A DNA stretch of 64,000 nt from Cordylochernes scorpioides (Eukaryota > Arthropoda > Arachnida > Pseudoscorpiones > Chernetidae): assembly GCA_030710605.1 (NCBI GenBank), contig CP092880.1, forward strand, positions 5,247,155 to 5,311,154, in the 5' to 3' direction. The notes below the pieces were generated by a model. That model had not been told where the DNA came from. It saw only the letters and a program-made list of their open reading frames with translations, and made no database searches. Positions 56,406 through 64,000 of the stretch are shown here, in pieces. The position numbers and the translations under genes are program-made. Numbering within the stretch: position 1 is the stretch's first letter; every line of letters begins with the position of its first letter.

Positions 56406-56862
56406 TGGAAGCAATGGTCGCCTCTCCCTTCAAAATAAACGTCAGAATCTGACGCCATCTATTGACCGTCGCCGCAACTAGCGGCATCGGGTCGGTGACA
56501 AAGCAACAACACCAACTTTGGCAAACTGATAAGCGTCCACCTAGAGACCATGGTTTCGGGCTAATGGCCCTCGTCAGTCTAGGGCGGACTTTATTCCATG
56601 AGATCCACACGGGATCTAATGGAATCCTCACAATCTACCAAAGAGGTGTTTTGCTGGCAATGTGGCTGGGCCAAATCTATTGGCAAAACATAGATGGAAA
56701 ATTTGCCGGGAGGAAATTAATCCATGGAAGCAATGGTCGCCTCTCCCGTCAAAATAGACGTCAGAATTTGACGCCATCTATTGACCGTCGCCGCAACTAG
56801 CGGCATCGGGTCGGTGACAAAGCCACAACACCAACTTTGGCAAACTGATAAGCGTCCACCTA
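56406..56862. repeat. Pair of 138-bp direct repeats
   Basis: 56406-56543 and 56725-56862 are nearly identical (TGGAAGCAATGGTCGCCTCT, ATTGACCGTCGCCGCAACTA) and flank 181 bp. No TG...CA ends, so they are not obvious LTRs. Part of the spacer resembles 28817-28855. Confidence 0.75.
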
Positions 56863-56863
56863 T

Positions 56864-58225
56864 CATGGACAAAACTTAAGGAAGTTGTACCTTTTAGTAT
56901 GTATATCGGGATTCAGACAATAACTCTGAATATATTATATAATAGAATATTTTTAACGCCTTGCTATATGTTTTAATTTTTGTTTGCTCCTGACGAGGAC
57001 AAAAGCTTTTTGTCGAAACGTCGAGGTAATAAAAAGATTTATACTGGCCGAGGTGTCTTTTTTCAAGGAATATGAATGCCGGCCAGGCAGCCTCTATCTT
57101 CACGATAACTCTGAAAGATATTACAGTGACCTTTATTGAAGACACACGAGCTAACCAATATGCACACATGGACAAAATTTAAGGAAGTTGTACCTTTTAG
57201 CATGTATATCGGGATTCAGACAATAACTCTGAAAGATATTACAGTGACTTTATTGAAGACACACGAGATAACCAATATGCACACATGGACAAAACTTAAG
57301 GAAGTTGTACCTTTTAGCATGTATATCGGAATTCAGACAATAACTCTGAAAGATATTACAGTGACCTTTATTGAAGACACACGAGCTAACCAATATACAC
57401 TCATGGACAAAAATCAAGGAAGTTGTACCTTTTAGCATGTATATCGGGATTCAGACAATAACTCTGAAAGATATTACAGTGACATTTATTGAAGACACAC
57501 GAGATAACCAATATGCACACAAGACAAAACTTAAGGAAGTTGTACCTTTTAGCATGTATATCGGGATTCAGACAATAACTCTGAAAGATATTACAGTGAC
57601 CTTTATTGAAGACACACGAGATAACCAATATACACTCATAGACAAAACTTAAGGAAGTTGTACCTTTCAGCATGTATATCGGGATTCAGACAATAACTCT
57701 GAAAGATATTACAGTGACCATTATTGAAGACATACGAGATAACCAATATACACTCATGGACAAAACTTAAGGAAGTTGTACCTTTCAGCATGTATATCGG
57801 GATTGAGACAATAACTCTGAAAGATATTACAGTGACCTTTATAGAAGGCCCATGAGATAACCAATATACACTCATAGCTAAAACTTAAGGAAGTTGTACC
57901 TTTTAACATGTATATCGGGATTCATACAATAACTCTGTAAGATATTACAGTGACCTTTATTGAAGACACACGATATAACCAATATACACACATGGACAAA
58001 ACTTAAGGAAGTTGTACCTTTTAGCATGTATATCGGGATTCAGACAATAACTCTGAAAGATATTACAGTGACATTTATTGAAGACACACGAGATAACCAA
58101 TATACACTCATGGACAAAACTAAGGAAGTTGTACCTTTTAGCATATATATCGGGATTCAGACCCGAAAGATATTACAGTGACCTTTATTGAAGACACACG
58201 ATATAACCAAGTGTGAACAGCCACT
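56864..58225 (+). repeat. 120-bp satellite array, plus orientation
   Basis: About eleven units of the ACTCATGGACAAAACTTAAG family. The first unit is interrupted by a PLE fragment (56932-57103). After the last unit, 58226-58302 holds unique DNA and then an inverted copy of the unit start (AAAGTTTTGTCTATGAGTGT), so the array has MITE-like ends. Confidence 0.9.
56990..57028 (+). ncRNA. PLE hammerhead-like ribozyme, best core
   Basis: CTGACGA (56990-56996) is followed by stem II GACAAA-AGCTT-TTTGTC, then GAAAC and, after a few bases, GGTA as possible cleavage site. All core blocks are present. Stem III would be only one or two pairs, as reported for PLE hammerheads; stem I is not obvious. Confidence 0.55.
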
Positions 58226-58302
58226 ATATCCATAAAAAAAAACCAGACTAGCGGTGACATCAAACACTTTACAATCCCTAAAGTTTTGTCTATGAGTGTA
58301 TG

Positions 58303-58605
58303 TTACATTAAAAATCCTAGACAAAGAAACATTGATAAATACGTTAAAGAATGAATATCTCTATTTTGTTATTGTGAAATATTATCACTTTTTATACGAC
58401 CCGATATCGTCTTTCTTTTTAAAAAAAAGCTATTTTTATGTTAACACCTCATCAAATATTTCCTAAAATATCTTTGTAATATCTGTGATAATAATTCCAT
58501 CTATTCTATAAATACGTGTGAGGTAAACATAGAAATAGCTTTCTTTGTGAAAAATGTCATTGAAATCAATAAATAAAAAGAAAGTTTGAAAAATCCCATT
58601 AAAAT
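58303..58605. other. AT-rich, nothing recognised
   Basis: No coding signal between the satellite and the LINE tail at 58606. Confidence 0.4.
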
Positions 58606-59040
58606 GGTATTATTTATTTATGCTTATGAGGTGATACAGCAACGTCTTTACAATAAGAGAGGAGACAAAATGAATCAAATCTAGAAAAAAGAAGTGAGGA
58701 CTTCTCGGTCATTAAAGTCTGAGAGGCAAGGCCTTCAGCCAGTTCAGGGCTTCCGGGGTGACAGAGTGGAGATTGGAGATTCCTCCATTGAATTTGTACA
58801 GCGGGCAGTCATCTAGTATATGGGACATTGATTGTGGGACGTTGCAGGCACAATTTGGATCTTTGGTGTAGCCCCATAACTTCATCAGCTCTGCACACCT
58901 TCCCTGTCCTGTCCTAAAGCGGTTTAGAAGCACCCATTCTCGTCGAGGGAGGGAAAAACCTGGGATCTTGACACTTGGGCTTGTGATGAGGTTCTTGTTT
59001 GGGATATCGGAGCTGATCCAGGAATTTGTCCATGCTTCTG
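58606..59040 (-). pseudogene. LINE ORF2 C-terminus, third family
   Basis: The minus strand from 59040 reads SEAWTNSWISSDIPNKNL, SLPRREWVLLNRFRTGQG, then CAELMKLWGYTKDPNCAC and SHILDDCPLYKF. LNRFRTGQGRC plus C-x-C...H...C is the post-RT domain of Jockey-like LINEs. It stops at 58712 (NWLKALPLRL) and has a 3' UTR to about 58606. Unlike the other LINE ends here it is single copy. Confidence 0.75.
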
Positions 59041-59084
59041 AGATATTAAAATTTAATGGTATTGTGAAACTCTATCTAACCAGA

Positions 59085-59612
59085 AAATGTTTATTTCACT
59101 TCGTTCTTTGTTAGATTTTTCACACAATGTGATCGTTTGGTGACACAATGTACAATACCTATATAGTATAGATAAAGAATTCTTCCTAATTTTTGAAATT
59201 AAACGAAAAAACATGGTGAAGGAAGACGAGTTTCTTTTATTGATACATAGGTGCAAGCTTTCGGGTAAAAACCCTTCAACAGGCGAGAAAATGAAGCGCG
59301 ACTTATAAGTACTATGGTACAAATGGTAGGAAGCAATAAATATATATGAAAAAGAAAGTTTTTAAACTTTAATTTAATTTAATATTTACTTTTCTCAAAA
59401 ATCGGTTTTCTGTTAATATTAACATATACGAGTTTAAAAACTTTCTTTTTTATATATATTTATTCCTTCCTACCATTTGTACCATAGTCCTTATAAGTCG
59501 CGCTACATTTCTCGCCTGTTGAAGGGTTTTTACCCGAAAGCTTGCACCTATGCATCAATAAAAGAAACTCGTCTTCCTTCACCATGTTTTTTCGTTTAAC
59601 TACCTATATAGT
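59085..59612. ncRNA. PLE tail hairpin with two hammerhead-like cores
   Basis: Arms 59183-59345 and 59450-59612 are near-perfect reverse complements, each holding GAAGGGTTTTTACCCGAAAG and the CGTCTTCCTTCACCATG end. The two tails of the same PLE family (also at 2090-2287) lie tail to tail around an AT-rich centre that includes TTTTCTCAAAAATCGG, also found downstream of the PLE at 7586. Confidence 0.7.
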
Positions 59613-59638
59613 GTTCGCCCATACTTAAGCATGGGACA

Positions 59639-59821
59639 GACGTGGAAAGTGTCCTGTATACGACCCTATACCCCTATCTTGAAGATTTCCTTTGGAACCT
59701 CTTACCTGAACACAGACCTATTCTTGTTGAATTCCTCAACACTGTCATCGAGCATGCTGGGAACATGGATTCCATAACCCGCAACGGCCTGTCTGAACTC
59801 AAGACGACTTTAAGCTCCTGA
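59639..59821 (+). pseudogene. LINE ORF1 C-terminal fragment
   Basis: Sixty codons read DVESVLYTTLYPYLEDFLWN and NGLSELKTTLSS, then stop. The end matches the out-of-frame C-terminus of the ORF1 at 20559-22124, and the 3' UTR (CCAGATGTACCTTCGGTGAA) is homologous. It is 5'-truncated. Confidence 0.6.
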
Positions 59822-60159
59822 TAGGATCCAGATGTACCTTCGGTGAAGGCCTCGTCTGATGTACATATTTTCCTATGCTATTCTAAACTTTGTAAACTCT
59901 CTTTTGACCGTTGACTAGATGTCAGTAAACAGTTTTTTATTGTCAATTGTCCTATATGGTGTCTCCAAAACTATCCGGCCGAAGCCTGATTGACCTGAGT
60001 TTATTGTGTAACTGCCCACACTGAATTCTCCTTTGTCTAACAGTCCAATGACGAATCTTTTCTCTATCGCTCATTTATCAATCTATTTTTCAAAAAAAAA
60101 ATATTATCTTTTGCTATTATAAGAAACTATTGTTTATTCTTTTGAATGTTAATAAAGTA

Positions 60160-61242
60160 CAGTAGAACTCCTCAAATTCGGAAAGCTTGGGGCGCAAGGT
60201 ATTCCGAATTTGAGGATTTTCCGAATTTGAGAGAGTTAGATTTGTGAATATTTATGTGGCATAAATAGGCATTTAGATGACTGAGACAAAGATTTTGAAG
60301 CATATGAACAATTTTAGGTTGAATATTATATGTACATTACATAATTTAATTACGATTTTTAATCAAATGTTCCTTGACTTTTATGAGTTTTGAGCATGAA
60401 ACCGATGAAAAATAGTAAAATATTTTATTATGTATGTAATGCAATTGATGGCCAAGTAAGTTATGGCTTGGCAAAGAAGTTGCTGATTGTTGTCTGTTTC
60501 TTTGGCTTGTTTAACAAAGCTTCTTCTTCTCTCATAAGCATAGTTCGAAGACTATTGATGGTGTTGTAGCTTGCAAGCATTTCTGGTTCAGTGCGCTTTT
60601 CCAAATATTTTAATGCAACATCCAAACTTTTCAACGCTTCGCATCTGGGAACATCCGGCTCCAAACTGTCTTCAGAAGTTGAGGAACTATCAATATCAAT
60701 TCGGTACTTGCCTCGTTTTTGCCGCTCCTCTTTGGATGCCATTTTGTTGAAGAACAAACTTGTAAATGCAAAAAATTGAGAGTTGAATAAAAGAATTTGA
60801 AACTTACAATGTCTGAAAATGTTTGATAATTTGAACTTTAGGTGAATCAACTTTGCAATAAAAAATGCGTGAATGGCTTATGACGTAATAATGCTGCCTT
60901 CTTATTGGACAATATCCTAAACTAAGCACAAAGGTCAAATGAAACTGTTGATTTATTTAAGCTTTTAAAAAAGGGGATAAACCCCTAATTAGCGATTATA
61001 AATAATCGGTAAAAGTAAATTAATTAAACACTTAAATTAAAAATAAATTACTAATAAAAATTAAATTAAATAAAATAAAAGCAAAGCAAAAGTAAAAGTA
61101 AATAAAATAAAATAATGTTGAAATATCAACAAAATAAAAGCATGTGAAAATTGATTTTTTGAATGTAAAAAAAACATTACAATACTTTCCGAATTTGGGA
61201 GTTTCCGAATTTCAGAATTTCCGAATTTGAGGAGTTCTACTG
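60160..61242 (-). mobile_element. Tigger/pogo deletion derivative
   Basis: The ends CAGTAGAACTCCTCAAATTC and its reverse complement (61223-61242) are flanked by TA. The ends contain repeated CCGAATTTGAG motifs. At 1083 bp it lacks the helix-turn-helix, CENP-B and DDE domains but keeps a transposase C-terminus. Confidence 0.85.
60461..60739 (-). CDS. Tigger transposase C-terminal remnant with PIP-box-like end
   Basis: From the Met of MASKEERQKRGKYRID (60739-60741) the frame runs about 93 codons: an acidic Ser-rich stretch, ALKSLDVALKYLEKRTEPEM, then the C-terminus KKQTTISNFFAKP. Upstream in-frame codons to 60850 are hydrophobic and less convincing. QTTISNFF fits a PCNA-interacting (PIP) box, known at the C-terminus of pogo transposase. 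The frame looks like a transposase start region joined to the tail by internal deletion. It could produce a small PCNA-binding peptide, but expression is unknown. Confidence 0.55.
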   Translation of the reverse strand, partial: ASKEERQKRGKYRIDIDSSSTSEDSLEPDVPRCEALKSLDVALKYLEKRTEPEMLASYNTINSLRTMLMREEEALLNKPKKQTTISNFFAKP

Positions 61243-61459
61243 TAGTCTTTGTCACACAATGTTATGTAAATAGAGATAAAGGAGAAACAACGACTATTTC
61301 TATCCTTAGGGATGAAACATGAAAAGACGCGAATTAAGAAGTTGCATCTATTCAACCACTCTCGCCCTATTGGCTTACATCGATATACCCCCCAGGAAAG
61401 TTAAATAAAGACATTACTTGCTTCCTGTTGTGCTATAGATAGGGTTTGAGGAAATGCTC

Positions 61460-61585
61460 TAGGAATGGCATAGAGATCCAACATGTCCTCACTGCCGGGA
61501 AGAGTCACAGACTATGGATCACCTCCTCTTCTCCTATTATACTATTATTGTACCTTCTACATGCTTAGGAAAAGCATTTTAAGGC
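61460..61585 (+). pseudogene. LINE ORF2 C-terminal fragment
   Basis: The plus strand reads EWHRDPTCPHCREESQTMDH and LLFSYYTIIV, a C-x2-C...H-L-L pattern of LINE post-RT domains. It is short and otherwise unplaced. Confidence 0.45.
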
Positions 61586-61622
61586 ATAACTCATAGTTAG
61601 GAGTCTCCATGCGCCCGCCGCA

Positions 61623-61937
61623 ATGGAGGGCCAAGGAGAGGGCTGGAGAGGCGACGGCGAGGCCGTGGGCACCCCGGGGGAGAGGAGGGCTAGTGCGCGC
61701 CGTTTTGAGGGAACCAAGGCAGCACCAAGCACAACTAAGGCGCCGCAGGCTTCAAAAATAGTTAAGAGATCATATCAGGGATCGAGACCGGAGATCAAGA
61801 CCCAGAGCTCAAGAGGTCTGGCTTTTATCCTTACCCCTCCTCTTCTCCTGTCCAGCTTTTATGCTACACAGGCTACAGACAGCCCTACTGCTTGGAGTAC
61901 AAGACTTCAGCCCGACAGCCCTGCCCCTACTTCCTGA
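61623..61937 (+). CDS. Unrecognised GC-rich open frame
   Basis: 104 residues beginning MEGQGEGWRGDGEAVGTP, Gly/Arg-rich then Ser/Thr/Pro-rich. No domain is recognised. It follows LINE sequence directly and may be a retroelement 3' region or SINE and not a gene. Confidence 0.2.
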   Translation: MEGQGEGWRGDGEAVGTPGERRASARRFEGTKAAPSTTKAPQASKIVKRSYQGSRPEIKTQSSRGLAFILTPPLLLSSFYATQATDSPTAWSTRLQPDSPAPTS

Positions 61938-62154
61938 CTCCCTGCCGGCCTGGAACTACCTGGTTACCTGGTTCACCTCAGCAATCTGTTTCCCCATGAC
62001 TAGACTTCTCTTCTAGACTGTAGCTGTACAGCCCGGGTAGTTGGCGATTTGTGCTCCAGGAGCCCTGGTTACCTCTATTTTATCTCTAGACGTGTTATAA
62101 TAGGAGACTCTAACACTTGGATATAAGGCAACAGATTTCAAGAGATGAGTTTCT

Positions 62155-62335
62155 TTTCATGTTTATTGTAATCTCAAGATTTCGGGGGCACTTAGCACCC
62201 TTCTACAGGATTACAAAAATAAACAATAATGAAACGCCAGTATCTAACAGTGCATTATTATTGTTCATTTTTGTACCCCTGTAGAAAGGAAATAATGCCC
62301 GAAAGTTTGAAATTAAAATAAAAATTAAAATGAAA
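62155..62335 (-). ncRNA. PLE hairpin with hammerhead-like motifs
   Basis: On minus, 62215-62164 has CCTGTAGAAGGGTGCTAAGT, GCCCCCGAAATCTTGA. On plus, 62277-62310 has CCTGTAGAAAGGAAATAATG, CCCGAAAGTTTGA. The two face each other as inverted tails. Confidence 0.45.
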
Positions 62336-62345
62336 TTTTCTACAG

Positions 62346-62610
62346 AATCACACACACAAAAACCTTTAAGACACACAGGTCTTACAGAGGATTCTCCTTG
62401 GGGTTACAAGACGGAGAAACCCATGAAAGTGGGAAATATACAAAGGGGTAAAAATGGAGAAAGATTATATACACATGGTAAATATATACAGATTATTATT
62501 TGAATAATCCTATGGAAAATAAGAAAGCAAAATTTGGAAATATGAATGGGAGAAGTGGAGAGCAAAAAGAGGAAAGAAAACAGGTATTTACATATGGAAC
62601 ATACATATAA
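62346..62610 (-). repeat. Retroelement 3' UTR copy
   Basis: Reverse complement of 15110-15375, with a CA-rich end at 62346 and TTACAGAGGATTCTCCTTGG shared. It probably belongs to a LINE or LINE-tailed SINE. Confidence 0.6.
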
Positions 62611-62755
62611 TGGAACAAGTCAATTTAAGCTCTTCTGCTCACACAGCACAGGTGGACCATGGCTTTTTTCAAGAAATATTTAAGAGATTTTCCAGGAAAA
62701 TCCGAGTGTTCAGAGTTGTAAGGTATTTTCTACAGAATCCTGTTGCTTTATTTGC

Positions 62756-63643
62756 AAAGTTGTCCCAAAAGTTCGTAAAAACTTGCAAAAAAAAAATGAA
62801 ATACTAATATTATTCGCCATTATGTATATCTTTGTATTATTTATTAAGTAATTGTATTATATATTATACTAGCGGATGTACCCGGCTTCGCCCAGGTTTT
62901 TCTCGAGGGAATGTTTGTAGTCTAGTAATAAGAAAATATACTACACCTAAAAACTATCAGAGAAAAGAGAAACCACGGAAGGTGAACAGAAAAATGCTTA
63001 CAATGGATGTTATGTTTACGATATCAAGTTAAATAAAAACAAAGATAAAATTTGCATATGTTGGTCACTATAAATTTGTATATTTGTTAGGCGAAATTAG
63101 AAACATGATAAAACAATTGGGTATTTAAAAACAAATGTAGAAATAAAAGTTGAAGTATAATAAACAATGTTAAAGATTAGTTTTAATTATTAATCAAGAT
63201 TGTGTGTGAATATGTGAGAAAGATGTAATATCGTTGTTGTTTTCTTGGCCGACTGTTTTACATATGGTGTTATCTTAAAATTGCTTGTTTTGAATATTTT
63301 TTAGATTGAGATTATTAGCTAGTATGTAAAAAAATTAACTCTGTTGAAATTTAATTTTGTATTTATATATAAATAAAATTAACTCTGTTGATTTTTTTTT
63401 TTTTTGTATTTAATCGATAACAGTGAAGTTACGCATGTTAATGTTAGGAAATATATTTTGATGTTAAGCAAAACCTGCTCCATCTCGTTTTACATAAATG
63501 TTGAAAATTTGGTTGAAATTGATGCATTGTAACGAAAGTTTTTAGTGATGTCCACTTATGAAATTTCCATTTTATTAATATAGATTCGCCGTAATAATAT
63601 TATTTTCCAAGTAATAAGAACAACACGAAATTTTGGGATAACC
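62756..63643 (+). mobile_element. mariner-type MITE split by Helitron
   Basis: The left end AGTTGTCCCAAAAGTTCGTA and right end ACGAAATTTTGGGATAACC are inverted. Inner blocks match the MITE at 50365-50939. The Helitron 62869-63584 sits in the centre. Confidence 0.65.
62869..63584 (-). mobile_element. Non-autonomous Helitron, copy 2 (intact)
   Basis: 716 bp from TCTATATTAATAAAATGG (63584 on minus) to the hairpin and CTAG (62869), between A and T. It lacks the foldback insertion of copy 1 and provides its empty site. Confidence 0.8.
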
Positions 63644-63767
63644 CACAGGAGAGTCTCATCTCTTACTTGGATATGTTGCTATTATGTGAACAACGCTGGC
63701 AATGGCACCAACATTTTTATATTTAAACGTCCTTCCCTTGACTTATAATTCAATAAGTCCCTTCTAC

Positions 63768-64000
63768 GAGCGTTGTCCCATAAGTCGGTGGCCCGACATA
63801 TAAATAAAATGACTAATAAAATGATTATGATTTATATTTCAACATAATCCCCTTTAAGGTCTATACACTTTTTCCAGCGATGTTCAAATGCTTTTATGCC
63901 CTCCAAAAAGAACGATGTTTCAAGTGACTCAAAAAAATGAGGTTACAGCATCAATGACCTCTTCATCTGACCTAAAATGAATGCCACAAAGTGATTTTTT
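63768..64000 (-). pseudogene. mariner transposase C-terminus, cut by window end
   Basis: The minus strand reads CGIHFRSDEEVIDAVTSFF, then after a one-base shift ETSFFLEGIKAFEHRWKKCI and DLKGDYVEI with stop at 63832. This is the C-terminus of mariner transposase. CGAGCGTTGTCCCATAAGTC at 63768 is the terminal repeat. The rest lies beyond the window. Confidence 0.75.

Noticed and set aside
56406-56862. LTRs of a TRIM element
   Set aside because: No TG...CA termini, primer site or polypurine tract seen, so kept only as direct repeats.

Overview
The window is AT-rich metazoan nuclear DNA made almost entirely of transposable elements and tandem repeats. The families present (Penelope-like elements, copia with half-tRNA primer sites, Tigger/pogo, mariner, Tc1, Helitrons, zinc-knuckle LINE ORF1, a U6 retropseudogene) suggest an arthropod or another protostome. 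The species cannot be named from sequence alone. I recognise no intact conserved host gene. The only non-TE coding candidate is a short GC-rich reading frame at 24759-25100 (minus).

Layout. 1-10 kb: a Penelope-like element (PLE) on the minus strand (7676-8742, plus its tail at 2090-2287) is split by a young LTR element with two 831-bp LTRs and a 3.2-kb non-coding interior (2288-7193). 9.8-18.3 kb: tRNA-derived SINEs, mariner scraps, 81-bp tandem arrays, and a large foldback element holding a LINE-tail array, a PLE relic and a LINE fragment that itself carries a U6 retropseudogene. 19-25 kb: a 120-bp satellite running into a 100-N gap, a LINE ORF1 gene, and a 1.2-kb 22-bp minisatellite. 26-32.4 kb: foldback and PLE relics, then a composite Tigger element with a Tc1 piece and an inverted transposase duplication. 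33.4-37.9 kb: copia element on plus. 38.9-39.8 kb: Helitron. 41.3-45.7 kb: copia element on minus. 47-48.2 kb: two TIR MITEs. 48.3-50.4 kb: LINE 3' end followed by about 25 tandem copies of its tail. 50.4-53.8 kb: MITE, PLE hairpin, second 22-bp minisatellite, foldback. 53.9-64 kb: LINE ends, Helitron ends, 120-bp satellite, PLE hairpin, Tigger derivative with a PCNA-box-like C-terminus, a MITE split by a Helitron, and a mariner C-terminus at the edge.

Two themes look least ordinary. (1) The extreme 3' ends of at least three different LINE families (last ORF2 codons, stop and short 3' UTR) occur as head-to-tail tandem arrays of about 74, 81 and 120 bp. (2) Hammerhead-ribozyme-like cores recur in PLE tails, several as inverted pairs forming hairpins. 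Nesting order can be read from target-site duplications, including one filled/empty site pair within the window.
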